Below are positions 25,662-34,295 of a stretch of 35,466 nucleotides of DNA, in pieces. How positions within the stretch are numbered: position 1 is the stretch's first letter; every line of letters starts with the position of its first letter. The position numbers and the translations under genes were made by a program. This DNA is from Flavobacterium sp. (lineage in GTDB: Bacteria > Bacteroidota > Bacteroidia > Flavobacteriales > Flavobacteriaceae), in assembly GCF_013822155.1 (NCBI RefSeq), contig NZ_PNJW01000030.1, forward strand, positions 1-35,466, in the 5' to 3' direction. Under the pieces are notes generated by a model that was given only the letters and a program-made list of their open reading frames with translations, was not told where the DNA came from and searched no databases.

Positions 25662-25692
25662 TTTGCACTGTTAAAAAAATGATAGTAATTTC
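25662..25692 (+). promoter_or_regulatory. Candidate promoter of the MoxR-Bat operon
   Basis: TTTG at 25662-25665 and TAATTTCG at 25685-25692 are separated by 19 bp. They match the Bacteroidota -33/-7 pattern (TTTG, TAnnTTTG) with one mismatch in the -7 box. The ATG of moxR is 20 bp downstream. Confidence 0.55.
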
Positions 25693-25712
25693 GTGCCTTT
25701 AAAAAATGAATT

Positions 25713-26717
25713 ATGGAAGAAAACACTACGACTCTAGACATAAGAGCGATTAATGAGAAAATTGAAAGAGAAAGTGCGTTTATCGACTTGCTTACCTATG
25801 AAATGAACAAAGTCATTGTCGGACAAAAGCACATGATTGAGCGATTGTTGATAGGTCTTTTAGGTCAAGGCCACATTTTGTTAGAAGGTGTGCCGGGATT
25901 AGCAAAAACACTCGCTATTAATACGTTAGCACAAGCCGTTCAAGGTTCTTTCAGTAGAATTCAGTTTACCCCTGATTTATTGCCTGCCGATGTAGTAGGA
26001 ACTATGATTTATAACATCAAGCAAAATGAATTTTCCATTAAAAAAGGACCCATTTTTGCAAATTTTGTGCTTGCCGATGAGATTAATCGTGCCCCGGCAA
26101 AAGTGCAATCAGCTTTATTAGAAGCCATGCAGGAAAAACAAGTGACCATCGGGGACACGACTTTTAAATTGGATAAACCTTTTTTGGTATTAGCTACTCA
26201 AAACCCAATTGAACAAGAAGGAACCTATCCGTTACCGGAAGCTCAAGTCGATCGTTTCATGTTAAAAACAGTAATTGATTATCCAAAAATGGAAGACGAA
26301 CGAATGGTTATTCGTCAAAATTTAAAAGGAAGCCATGAAAAAGTAAACGCCGTCATTTCCATTGAACAAATCTTGAGAGCACAAGAAGCAGTTCGTGAAG
26401 TTTACATGGATGAAAAAATAGAAAAATATATTTTAGATATCATCTTCGCTACACGTTTCCCTGAAAAATATAAATTAGAAAGTCTAAAACCATTAATCAG
26501 TTTCGGTTCATCTCCCCGAGGAAGTATCAATTTGGCTACTGCAGCAAAATGTTATGCATTTATCAAACGTCGAGGTTATGTAATTCCGGAAGACGTTCGT
26601 GCAGTGGTTCACGATGTGTTGCGTCATAGAATAGGCATCACTTATGAGGCAGAGGCTGAAAATATTACTTCAGTTGAAATTATCAACAAAATAGTAAACG
26701 AGATTGAAGTACCTTAA
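25713..26717 (+). CDS. moxR: MoxR family AAA+ ATPase
   Basis: This 334-residue cytoplasmic AAA+ ATPase carries Walker A GVPGLAKT (59-66) and Walker B FVLADE (118-123). It also has the MoxR-specific run NRAPAKVQSALLEAMQE and the sensor/lid segments QNPIEQEGTYPLPEAQVDRF and GSSPRGSINL. MoxR ATPases act as chaperones with vWA-domain partners, and the partners here are encoded just downstream: DUF58, BatA and BatB. It is first in the operon behind a promoter-like sequence. The junction with the next gene is filled by a repeat array. Confidence 0.96.
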   Translation: MEENTTTLDIRAINEKIERESAFIDLLTYEMNKVIVGQKHMIERLLIGLLGQGHILLEGVPGLAKTLAINTLAQAVQGSFSRIQFTPDLLPADVVGTMIYNIKQNEFSIKKGPIFANFVLADEINRAPAKVQSALLEAMQEKQVTIGDTTFKLDKPFLVLATQNPIEQEGTYPLPEAQVDRFMLKTVIDYPKMEDERMVIRQNLKGSHEKVNAVISIEQILRAQEAVREVYMDEKIEKYILDIIFATRFPEKYKLESLKPLISFGSSPRGSINLATAAKCYAFIKRRGYVIPEDVRAVVHDVLRHRIGITYEAEAENITSVEIINKIVNEIEVP

Positions 26718-26720
26718 TTT

Positions 26721-26785
26721 TTTGTTTCAAGTTTAATGTTTCAAGTTTAGAACCTGAAACAAAAAAACCTGAAACCTGAAACAAA
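26721..26785. repeat. Inverted GTTTCAAG/CTGAAAC array between moxR and the DUF58 gene
   Basis: Two GTTTCAAGTTT-type units (26724-26748) face three CCTGAAAC units (26753-26782). The halves are imperfect inverted repeats: TTTGTTTCAAGTTT pairs with the complement of the right half, which reads TTTGTTTCAGGTTT. The array occupies almost the whole space from the moxR stop (26717) to the next ATG (26791), with no gene inside. Confidence 0.85.
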
Positions 26786-26790
26786 GAAAT

Positions 26791-27657
26791 ATGGAAACAA
26801 AAGACCTACTCAAAAAAGTACGAAAAATAGAAATTAAAACCCGAAGATTGAGTGATCACATCTTCTCGGGTGAATACCACACGTCGTTTAAAGGCCGTGG
26901 GATGACTTTTTCAGAAGTGCGTCAGTATCAATTTGGTGACGACGTTCGAGCCATTGATTGGAATGTAACGGCTCGCTACAACGAACCCTATATCAAAGTT
27001 TTTGAAGAAGAACGCGAGTTGACCATGATGTTAATGGTAGATATTTCCGGTTCTGAAAGTTTTGGAACAAAAAATCAGTTGAAAAGTGAAATTGTAACGG
27101 AAATTGCAGCAACAATGGCTTTTTCTGCTACTCAAAACAACGACAAAATTGGTTTGATTTTGTTTTCAGACGAAATTGAGCTTTATATTCCACCAAAAAA
27201 AGGGAAATCACACGTGTTGAGAATCATTCGTGAGTTGATAGAATTTCAACCCAAAAGCCATAAAACCAATATTTCAAATGCATTGAAATTTTTATCCAGT
27301 GTGATGAAAAAGAAAGCCATTGTTTTTTTTATTTCTGATTTTATTACCGAGGATAATTATGAACATACACTTAAAATTGCAGGTAAAAAGCATGATATAA
27401 CCGGAATTCGAGTGTTTGATATTCGTGAAGAAAAAATGCCAAACATTGGAATGGTAGATATGCTCGATGCTGAAACTGGCGAAACAATGTTGGTAAACAC
27501 CAATTCAAAATCGATTAGGATGGAGTATGAAAAATATTACCACGAAAAAGTAATTTTTTTCAAGGAAACTTTTTCAAAATGTGGTTCAGGAACTGTAAAC
27601 ACAAGAGTAGATGAAAGTTATGTGACTAAATTATTAAGTTACTTTAAATCCAGATAA
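26791..27657 (+). CDS. DUF58 domain protein (vWA-like MoxR partner)
   Basis: The 288-residue cytoplasmic protein shows the DUF58 signature from 35 to 58 (GRGMTFSEVRQYQFGDD, then AIDWN). A vWA-like fold follows, with MIDAS residues Asp84, Ser86 and Ser88 (VDISGS) and a later FISDF strand. DUF58 proteins are constant partners of MoxR ATPases. Length and start are typical (METKDLLKKVRKIEIKTRRL). It is followed after 49 bp by the DUF4381/BatD-like gene. A scaffold or substrate-adaptor role is inferred from the family. Confidence 0.94.
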   Translation: METKDLLKKVRKIEIKTRRLSDHIFSGEYHTSFKGRGMTFSEVRQYQFGDDVRAIDWNVTARYNEPYIKVFEEERELTMMLMVDISGSESFGTKNQLKSEIVTEIAATMAFSATQNNDKIGLILFSDEIELYIPPKKGKSHVLRIIRELIEFQPKSHKTNISNALKFLSSVMKKKAIVFFISDFITEDNYEHTLKIAGKKHDITGIRVFDIREEKMPNIGMVDMLDAETGETMLVNTNSKSIRMEYEKYYHEKVIFFKETFSKCGSGTVNTRVDESYVTKLLSYFKSR

Positions 27658-27706
27658 TCATTAGCAAATTTCAAACTAACCTTTGTGAATAGCGGTGAAA
27701 CAAAAC

Positions 27707-29317
27707 ATGAAAATAAAATTATATATATTCTTTATTCTGTTCTCAACCTTAGTTTTTGCTCAACAAAAAAGAGTGACAACTTCGGTAGATAGTACTAAAG
27801 TTAAAATAGGAGCTCAAATTAATTTGACTTTAAAAACTACGGTTGATACACTTTCAAAAGTGACTTTTCCAGAAGGTAAATTATTTGGACGTTTAGAAGT
27901 ACTAGAAAGTTATCCTACGGATACAATCAAGGAAAATTTTAAGTATCAACTAATCAAGAAATATGGTTTAACTCAATTTGATAGCGGAAAATTTGTCATT
28001 CCTTCTCTACAGGTTATAATCAATTCAAAACCTTATCCAACTGATAGTGTTTTGGTTGAAATTTCAAATGTGGTAGTTGATACGTTAAAACAACAGATGT
28101 ATGATATTAAAGATATTACCCAAGTTGATAATGACGGATGGCCTTGGTGGATATATCTATTAATTTTAGTTGTTTTAGCAGGAATTGGCTATTTGATTTA
28201 TTATTTAATTCAAAAAAACAAAAAACCTAAAGTTGAAGAAATTGTTTATGCTTCGCCGATAGAAAAAGCAACAGCTCACCTAAAAACATTAGAAAAAAAG
28301 AGCTTAGTAGAAAGAGGAGAAGTGAAAGCTTATTATTCTGAGTTGACAGATATTGTCCGAACATATATTGAGGAAGCCATCGAAATTCCGGCAATGGAAA
28401 GCACAACCGACGAATTGATTGCAGCTTTCAAAATTGCGATTGTAAAAAAGAAATTAGCTTTAAATGATGAAACAATAAAAAACCTCGAAAGGGTTTTAAA
28501 ACAAGCAGATTTAGTAAAATTTGCCAAATCAAAACCACTTGAATTTGAAATTGTAGAAGACAAGTCAAAAATTGAAAAAACAATTTATAAAATTCACCAA
28601 TCAATTCCTGAAGTTGTAGAAGAGGAGTTAATAGACAATGATTTTAACAAAGATAAAATTCTAAAAAGAAAACGAAAACGCAAAATCATAACCCTTGTTT
28701 TATCATTTATAGTTTTACTTTTTGTAGTGACGGGAATTTTAATTGTAACCAAAGGATTTGAATTTGTAAAAGACACAATTATTGGTCATCCAACCAAAGA
28801 GTTATTAGAAGGAGAGTGGGTGTTGAGCGAATACGGTAATCCGCCTATAAAAATTGAAACTCCAAAAGTGTTGAAACGAATGGATGTTTCTAAATACATG
28901 AACAAAGAATCGGCTTCCTTGATGAAAGACATGCAAATGTTTGGATATGGAGCTATTTTAGATCATTATTACATTGTTATAATGACTAATAAATTTAAAG
29001 AAGAAATTAAGATTGACTTAGCAAAAGCAATGGAAGGGTCGCTCAAAATAATGGAAGCACAAGGAGCACAGAATATTTTATTGAAACAAGAAGAATTCAG
29101 TTCTAAAGAAGGTTTTAATGGATTAAGAGGCTACGGTACAATGACAATTATTGATCCGATAACTAAGAAAAGCAGAAAAGCCTATTATGAAATGATTTAC
29201 TTTTCTCAAGAGGGAGGTTTGCAACAAGTCATGGTTTTACAAGATGAAGGAGATGAATCAGCTAATCAAATCACAGAACGAATTATGAATTCTGTTGAAA
29301 TTGCCAAAATGAAATAA
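27707..29317 (+). CDS. DUF4381/BatD-like membrane protein with C-terminal extension
   Basis: I chose the ATG at 27707 (536 residues, signal peptide MKIKLYIFFILFSTLVFAQ) over an in-frame GTG at 27695. Residues 20-140 form a BatD-like beta-sandwich (GAQINLTLKTTV, LEVLESYPTDTIKENF). A membrane segment (about 145-168) leads to a cytoplasmic helical part with SELTDIVRTYIEEAIEIPAMESTTDEL, typical of the DUF4381-type Bat component. A second membrane segment (327-349), preceded by KRKRKRK, leads to a C-terminal domain of about 170 residues (LLEGEWVLSEYGNPP...) resembling a lipocalin-like or DUF4878-like beta domain. That last part is an addition I do not recognise from minimal family members. The gene is 2 bp from batA. 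Confidence 0.8.
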   Translation: MKIKLYIFFILFSTLVFAQQKRVTTSVDSTKVKIGAQINLTLKTTVDTLSKVTFPEGKLFGRLEVLESYPTDTIKENFKYQLIKKYGLTQFDSGKFVIPSLQVIINSKPYPTDSVLVEISNVVVDTLKQQMYDIKDITQVDNDGWPWWIYLLILVVLAGIGYLIYYLIQKNKKPKVEEIVYASPIEKATAHLKTLEKKSLVERGEVKAYYSELTDIVRTYIEEAIEIPAMESTTDELIAAFKIAIVKKKLALNDETIKNLERVLKQADLVKFAKSKPLEFEIVEDKSKIEKTIYKIHQSIPEVVEEELIDNDFNKDKILKRKRKRKIITLVLSFIVLLFVVTGILIVTKGFEFVKDTIIGHPTKELLEGEWVLSEYGNPPIKIETPKVLKRMDVSKYMNKESASLMKDMQMFGYGAILDHYYIVIMTNKFKEEIKIDLAKAMEGSLKIMEAQGAQNILLKQEEFSSKEGFNGLRGYGTMTIIDPITKKSRKAYYEMIYFSQEGGLQQVMVLQDEGDESANQITERIMNSVEIAKMK

Positions 29318-29319
29318 CT

Positions 29320-30321
29320 ATGGAAAACATCACCTTTTTACATCCACAGTTTTTTTGGTTATTCACTTTATTGCCGGTTGCAATAGCATGGTATATTTGG
29401 AAGCGAAATAAACAAACGGCAACATTAAAAGTGAGTTCTTTGAAAGGATTTAAAGTAAAAAGTTCGGTTTTGCCTAAACTAAAACCAATTCTTTTTGTGT
29501 TAAGAATTTTAGTTTTAAGTTTTTTAATTGTTGCTTTAGCAAGACCAAGAACCGTTGACATCAGTAATAAAACAAAAACCACTCGTGGAATTGATATTGT
29601 TATGGCAACCGACGTTTCCGGGAGTATGTTAGCCAAAGATTTAAAACCAAATCGATTGGAATCATTAAAAAAAGTGGCTGCAAATTTTGTAAATGACCGT
29701 CCCAATGATCGATTTGGTATAGTGGTTTATGCCGCTGAAAGTTATACAAAATCGCCTGTAACCAGTGATAAATCGGTTGTGATTAATGCCATCAAAAGTA
29801 TTCAATATGATAATATTATTAAAGATGGAACCGGAATAGGAATGGGTTTGGCCACTGCCGTTAATCGATTAAAAGACAGTAAAGCAAAAAGCAGAGTCAT
29901 CATATTGTTGACAGATGGGGTGAACAATGCCGGATTTATAGAGCCTGAAACGGCAGCTGATATTGCAAGAGAATATGGAATTAAAGTTTACACAATTGGT
30001 TTAGGAACAAATGGCATGGCTGAGTTTCCTTATGCTTATGCACCTAACGGAGGTTTTTTATTCCGAATGATGCCTGTAGAAATTGATGAAGCTTTAATGA
30101 AAAGCATCGCAAAAAAAACAGACGGAAAATATTTTAGAGCCACTAGCAATAGCAAGCTCAAAGAAATTTATGAAGAAATCAATAAATTAGAAACAACAGA
30201 AATAGAAGAACAAAAGTTTTATAATTTCGACGAAAAGTTTCGTCCTTTTGTTTGGATTGCCGGGTTATTATTATTGGTAGAAATTTTGTTAAGACAAACG
30301 ATTTTTAGAGGTTTTATATAA
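29320..30321 (+). CDS. batA: BatA, vWA-domain membrane protein
   Basis: The 333-residue protein has membrane segments at about 9-27 and 55-74 and near the C-terminus. These flank a von Willebrand A domain with an intact MIDAS (Asp98, Ser100, Ser102 in DVSGS; later GTGIG and LTDG). BatA is one of two vWA subunits of the Bat complex, named for aerotolerance in Bacteroides fragilis and thought to work with MoxR in envelope stress. It begins 2 bp after the preceding gene and ends 1 bp before batB, in a tightly coupled run. Confidence 0.93.
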   Translation: MENITFLHPQFFWLFTLLPVAIAWYIWKRNKQTATLKVSSLKGFKVKSSVLPKLKPILFVLRILVLSFLIVALARPRTVDISNKTKTTRGIDIVMATDVSGSMLAKDLKPNRLESLKKVAANFVNDRPNDRFGIVVYAAESYTKSPVTSDKSVVINAIKSIQYDNIIKDGTGIGMGLATAVNRLKDSKAKSRVIILLTDGVNNAGFIEPETAADIAREYGIKVYTIGLGTNGMAEFPYAYAPNGGFLFRMMPVEIDEALMKSIAKKTDGKYFRATSNSKLKEIYEEINKLETTEIEEQKFYNFDEKFRPFVWIAGLLLLVEILLRQTIFRGFI

Positions 30322-30322
30322 T

Positions 30323-31363
30323 ATGTACGAACTTGACGAAAAAAAATATTTATACTTTTTAGCCATTATCCCAATAATTGTGCTGCTTTTTCTATTCAAT
30401 TTATATTGGAAAAGAAAAAAGCAACGTGAATTTGGGGATATTGAATTGGTAAAAAAATTAAGCCCTGATAAATCAATTTTTAAACCGATTTTAAAAATTG
30501 TTGTTTTGTTATTCGCTTTTGTTTGCATCGTCATAGGATTAGTAAATCCAAAAATTGGCACTAAATTAGAAACTGTCAAACGAGAGGGAATTGATGTGGT
30601 ATTTGCCATCGACGTTTCAAAAAGTATGTTGGCAGAAGATGTTGCTCCTAACCGATTAGACAAATCCAAACAAATTGTTTCTCAAATCATTAATCAGTTG
30701 GGAAGTGATAGAATCGGAATTGTAGCTTATGCAGGTAGTGCTTTCCCAGTTTTGCCCATAACAACTGATTATGGTGTGGCCAAAATGTATTTGCAAAGCA
30801 TGAATACCGATATGGTTTCCTCACAAGGAACTTCATTGGAAGATGCAATTAGGCTGTCGGCTAACTATTTTGACAAAGGCAATTCGACAAACAAATTGAT
30901 TGTTTTAATTTCTGATGGTGAAGATCATTCAGAAGGTTTTGAAGGAGCCATTGAAGAAGCCAAAAAAATAAAGGCAAAAATTATTACCATCGGTGTTGGA
31001 ACTGAAAAAGGAGGCCCAATTCCACTCAAGAGAAATGGTGTTGTTGAAAGTTTTAAACGAGACCAAAATGATGAGGTAGTTGTTACTAAATTAAACACCG
31101 AAGTTCTAAAACAAATTGGAAAAGGAACCAAAGGTGGTTATGTATATGGGAGCAATACCAAAGAAGTGCTAGAATATGTTAAAAAAGCATTGGATAATAT
31201 TGAAAAAACAGAATTTGAAACGACACAAATTGCTGATTTTCAATCACAGTTTCAATGGTTTTTAGGTTTTGCTTTTTTATTATTATTGATAGATGTTTTT
31301 CTATTGGAACGAAAAACAGGATGGATAAACAAGTTGAATTTATTTAATGAAAAGAAAGCATGA
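30323..31363 (+). CDS. batB: BatB, vWA-domain membrane protein
   Basis: The 346-residue second vWA subunit is built like BatA: membrane segments at about 9-28 and 53-74, a vWA domain with MIDAS Asp97, Ser99 and Ser101 (DVSKS), GTSLEDAI and ISDGEDHSEG, and a final membrane segment near 310-330. BatA and BatB are clear paralogues. The stop overlaps the batC start in an ATGA at 31360-31363, so batC is translationally coupled. Confidence 0.93.
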   Translation: MYELDEKKYLYFLAIIPIIVLLFLFNLYWKRKKQREFGDIELVKKLSPDKSIFKPILKIVVLLFAFVCIVIGLVNPKIGTKLETVKREGIDVVFAIDVSKSMLAEDVAPNRLDKSKQIVSQIINQLGSDRIGIVAYAGSAFPVLPITTDYGVAKMYLQSMNTDMVSSQGTSLEDAIRLSANYFDKGNSTNKLIVLISDGEDHSEGFEGAIEEAKKIKAKIITIGVGTEKGGPIPLKRNGVVESFKRDQNDEVVVTKLNTEVLKQIGKGTKGGYVYGSNTKEVLEYVKKALDNIEKTEFETTQIADFQSQFQWFLGFAFLLLLIDVFLLERKTGWINKLNLFNEKKA

Positions 31364-32106
31364 AACAAAATTTAACCATTTTACTTTTAATGCTAACCTA
31401 TTTTCTGCAAGCTCAGGAAGAGAAAAAAGAAAAAGATAAAGTGTTGCCAAAAGCTAACGAAGAATTTGTGGCTAAAAATTTTACCGAAGCAGAAGCACAA
31501 TACCGTGTTTCAAATTCTAAAGGAGTTTCCGGAGCCACACCAGCCTATAATTTAGGAAATTCTATTTATAAACAAAATCAGCCAAGCGAAGCAAAATATG
31601 CTTATGCGAAAGCCATAGAAAAAGCCAAAACTAAACCGGAAAAACACAAAGCTTTTCACAATTTAGGCAATGTGTTTATGAAAGAAAAGCAATATGCAAA
31701 AGCCGTTGAAAGCTATAAAAATGCTTTACGGAATAATCCGACCGATGAAGAAACCCGATATAATTATGCCTTGGCAAAACTGTATTTAAAAAACAATCCG
31801 GAAGATCCTGAAAAAGACAAAAAAGACGACAAAAAAGACGACAAAAATCAGGATAAAAAAGATGACGGAGATAAAGATAAAAAGGAAGATAAAAAAGACG
31901 GCGACAAAGACAAAAATCAGGATAAAAATGACGGGAATAAAGACCAAGATCAAAAAAGTCAGCCAAAGCCACAACCATCCGGAATTTCAAAAGAAAGTGT
32001 CCAAAATTTGTTAGATGCAGTCAATAATGAAGAAAAGAAAGTGCAGGAAAAAGTGAATGCTCAAAAAGTAAAATCGAAACCTGTTCAAACGGAAAAAGAT
32101 TGGTAA
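31360..32106 (+). CDS. batC: BatC, TPR protein with Lys/Asp-rich linker
   Basis: The 248-residue periplasmic protein has a signal peptide (1-19), two to three TPR units (about 30-145; PAYNLGNSIYKQNQPSEAKY and AFHNLGNVFMKEKQYAKAVESY), an extreme low-complexity segment made almost only of Lys, Asp, Asn, Gln, Gly and Glu (about 149-200), and a short C-terminal helix (KESVQNLLDAVNNEEKKVQE). TPRs suggest protein-protein contacts within the Bat complex. The linker may be a flexible spacer and is encoded by A-rich imperfect repeats at about 31799-31960. Confidence 0.9.
   Translation: MKQNLTILLLMLTYFLQAQEEKKEKDKVLPKANEEFVAKNFTEAEAQYRVSNSKGVSGATPAYNLGNSIYKQNQPSEAKYAYAKAIEKAKTKPEKHKAFHNLGNVFMKEKQYAKAVESYKNALRNNPTDEETRYNYALAKLYLKNNPEDPEKDKKDDKKDDKNQDKKDDGDKDKKEDKKDGDKDKNQDKNDGNKDQDQKSQPKPQPSGISKESVQNLLDAVNNEEKKVQEKVNAQKVKSKPVQTEKDW
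31799..31960 (+). repeat. Low-complexity A-rich coding repeat in batC
   Basis: Imperfect tandem units such as AAAAAAGACGACAAA, AATCAGGATAAAAA and GACAAAGACAAA encode the Lys/Asp-rich linker. NQDKK/KNQDK modules recur three times, at about residues 163, 186 and 194. Such tracts are prone to length change by slippage. Confidence 0.75.
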
Positions 32107-32111
32107 AAAAA

Positions 32112-33869
32112 ATGAAAAAGTTTCTATTCATAGTATTATTAAGCTGTCAGGCAATTTTTGCCCAAGTTCAGTTTGAGGCCAAAGTGAGTAAAAACTCGTT
32201 GGGTTTAAATGAACGTTTAAGGGTAGATTTCACCATGAATGTAGATGGTGATAATTTTGTACCGCCAACATTTGATGGTTTTAGAGTGATTGCCGGGCCA
32301 AGTCAGCAAGTGAGTCAATCATGGGTAAATGGTAAAAGTTCATTCAATAAAACCTATTCCTATTTTTTATTGCCTACACAAAAGGGTACTATTTCAATTA
32401 AACAAGCTGCAATCGAGCACAATGGACAAGTTTATAAAACAACACCTATTTCGGTAAAAGTTTCAGATGCTGTTGAACAACCCAGAGATCCGAACGACAA
32501 TTCAGTTTCCATAAACGATGCCTTGTATTTAGTGGCCGATGTCAGTAAAACAAATCCATATTTAAACGAACCCATTACGGTCGTTTATAAGCTGTATTTC
32601 AGTCACAATATAGGAATCACAAATTGGCAGGAATTAGACAAACCAAAATACAATAATTTTTGGAGTCAAAACATTGATATTAAGCAATTAGTAGCAGAAG
32701 AAGGAACTTTTAAAGGGGAACGTTTTCGTTACGTGGTACTCAGAAAAACAGTTTTGTATCCTCAAAAAACGGGTAATCTTGAAATTGAACCCTTGTCATT
32801 AGATATTGATGTTGAATTGCCTACTAACCGAAGAAATATTTTTGGTCAAGTAATGTTGACCAAAGACCATAAACGTGTTTCCGCAGGAAGTAAAATTATT
32901 TCTGTAAAACCGCTTCCCGAAAATGGCAAACCAATTGATTATTCAGGAGCAGTCGGTAAATTTGATTTTAAAGTTATCCCATCCCGAACCAATTTAAAAA
33001 ATGGTGAAAGTATGGACTTAGAAGTGAGTATTTCCGGAAACGGAAACCTCAAATTGTTTAGTTTACCCAAACCGGTTGTGCCCACAGCTTTAGAAATGTA
33101 TGATCCGGTACATACCGAAAATGTGAATACTCCTTTGACAGGAATGAGTGGAAAAATTACAGATAAATATACCATAATTCCACAATTTAAAGGAAATTAC
33201 ACCATCAAACCTTTGCGGTTTTCGTACTTTGATTTAAGTACGGGTAAGTATAAAACGATTACTTCAGAGGAAATTATAATCAACGTCACAGATGGGCCAT
33301 CCCAAAATGGTAATCTGACAGCAAAAACAACAGAATCTGTTGATAAAAAAGCTATTTCGGCCGGGGATCAATTTAAATTCATTCACTTAAAAACGAAATT
33401 TTCACCTATAAATAAGCAAGATTTCTTTGGTTCAAACCTCTATTATGTTTTAGTTAGTATTCCCTTTTTATTAATTCCGTTTATTGTTTTATTCAAAAAG
33501 AAAAAAGAAGCTATTGATGGAGATGTTGTTGGGAATAAATTAAAATTAAATAACAGGTTAGCGAAGAAATATTTGTCAGAGGCTAAAAAACAATTAGGGA
33601 ATAAAGAACCATTTTATGTAGCATTGGAAAAATCATTGCACAATTTCTTGAAAGCTAAACTAAAAATTGAAACTTCGGAAATGAGTAAAGATATTATCAA
33701 AGAAATTTTAGCAAATAAAAAAGCACAAACGGAAACCATTGAACATTTTATTCAACTGACTGAAAATTGTGAATTGGCAAGGTATGCACCATCATCAACA
33801 GTTGCTATGCAACACGATTATGACAAAGCGGTTTTAGTAATATCAGAACTGGAAAAACAAATTAGTTAA
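32112..33869 (+). CDS. batD: BatD, oxygen-tolerance family membrane protein
   Basis: This 585-residue protein has a signal peptide (1-18, ending IFAQ), several periplasmic beta-sandwich repeats (about 20-430; VSKNSLGLNERLRVDFTM and RVIAGPSQQVSQSWVNG are typical BatD strands), one membrane segment (443-461) and a cytoplasmic helical tail (KEPFYVALEKSLHNFLKAKL). I use the ATG at 32112. An in-frame TTG at 32100 overlaps the batC stop and adds only four residues. The stop codon itself forms the first bases of a repeat arm. In a plain bat operon batE would follow directly, but here a GxxExxY gene intervenes. Confidence 0.93.
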   Translation: MKKFLFIVLLSCQAIFAQVQFEAKVSKNSLGLNERLRVDFTMNVDGDNFVPPTFDGFRVIAGPSQQVSQSWVNGKSSFNKTYSYFLLPTQKGTISIKQAAIEHNGQVYKTTPISVKVSDAVEQPRDPNDNSVSINDALYLVADVSKTNPYLNEPITVVYKLYFSHNIGITNWQELDKPKYNNFWSQNIDIKQLVAEEGTFKGERFRYVVLRKTVLYPQKTGNLEIEPLSLDIDVELPTNRRNIFGQVMLTKDHKRVSAGSKIISVKPLPENGKPIDYSGAVGKFDFKVIPSRTNLKNGESMDLEVSISGNGNLKLFSLPKPVVPTALEMYDPVHTENVNTPLTGMSGKITDKYTIIPQFKGNYTIKPLRFSYFDLSTGKYKTITSEEIIINVTDGPSQNGNLTAKTTESVDKKAISAGDQFKFIHLKTKFSPINKQDFFGSNLYYVLVSIPFLLIPFIVLFKKKKEAIDGDVVGNKLKLNNRLAKKYLSEAKKQLGNKEPFYVALEKSLHNFLKAKLKIETSEMSKDIIKEILANKKAQTETIEHFIQLTENCELARYAPSSTVAMQHDYDKAVLVISELEKQIS

Positions 33870-33906
33870 CCACAAAGAACACTAAGAAAGCACAAAGTAC
33901 ACAAAA
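33866..33906. repeat. Repeat arm upstream of the GxxExxY gene
   Basis: The arm holds four CACAAAG-like units: CCACAAAG, CACTAAG, GCACAAAG and ACACAAAA, at 9-11 nt spacing. It starts at the batD stop codon (TTAACC) and ends 8 bp before the GxxExxY start. Bases 33866-33897 match the reverse complement of 34300-34331 at 27 of 32 positions. Confidence 0.9.
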
Positions 33907-33914
33907 TTTATACT

Positions 33915-34295
33915 ATGAGTGAAGATGAAATTGCAAAAATAGTTTTTGAATCGGCTTTAAAAGTTCATAAAGCTTTAGGTCCAGGATTGTTGGAAAGTGC
34001 TTATGAAGAATGTCTGTTTTATGAATTAAAAAAGCATTCATTACAAGTTGAAAAACAGAAGGCTTTGCCGTTAATTTATGAAGAAGTAAAAATGGAAGTC
34101 GGTTATAGAATCGATATTATAATTGAGAACAAGTTTATTGTTGAAGTGAAATCGGTTGAAGCATTAAATGAAGTTCACTTAGCTCAAATTTTAACGTATT
34201 TGAAGTTGACTGAATTTAAGTTAGGAATGCTGATTAATTTTAATGTAAAACAATTAAAAAATGGAGTTCGAAGAGTAATCAATGGTCTTTTATAG
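33915..34295 (+). CDS. GxxExxY family protein (PD-(D/E)xK nuclease-like)
   Basis: The 126-residue protein has the name-giving motif Gly24-x-x-Glu27-x-x-Tyr30 in ALGPGLLESAYEECL. A PD-(D/E)xK-like core shows Asp67 (GYRIDIII), Glu77-Val-Lys79 (FIVEVKSV), and then QILTYLK with Gln91. This is the layout of a small nuclease-superfamily domain, but catalysis has not been shown for the family as far as I know. The gene sits between batD and batE in the same direction and is enclosed by inverted repeat arms that fill the junction. It has no evident functional link to the Bat proteins and looks like a guest in the operon. Confidence 0.92.
   Translation: MSEDEIAKIVFESALKVHKALGPGLLESAYEECLFYELKKHSLQVEKQKALPLIYEEVKMEVGYRIDIIIENKFIVEVKSVEALNEVHLAQILTYLKLTEFKLGMLINFNVKQLKNGVRRVINGLL

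Noticed and set aside
31799..31960. Considered a CRISPR-like repeat array.
   Set aside because: The repeats are short, imperfect, in frame and coding, with no regular spacers.
31676..31990. Long antisense open frames opposite batC.
   Set aside because: They mirror the A-rich low-complexity coding repeat and give Phe/Leu/Ile-only sequence; they are shadows of batC.
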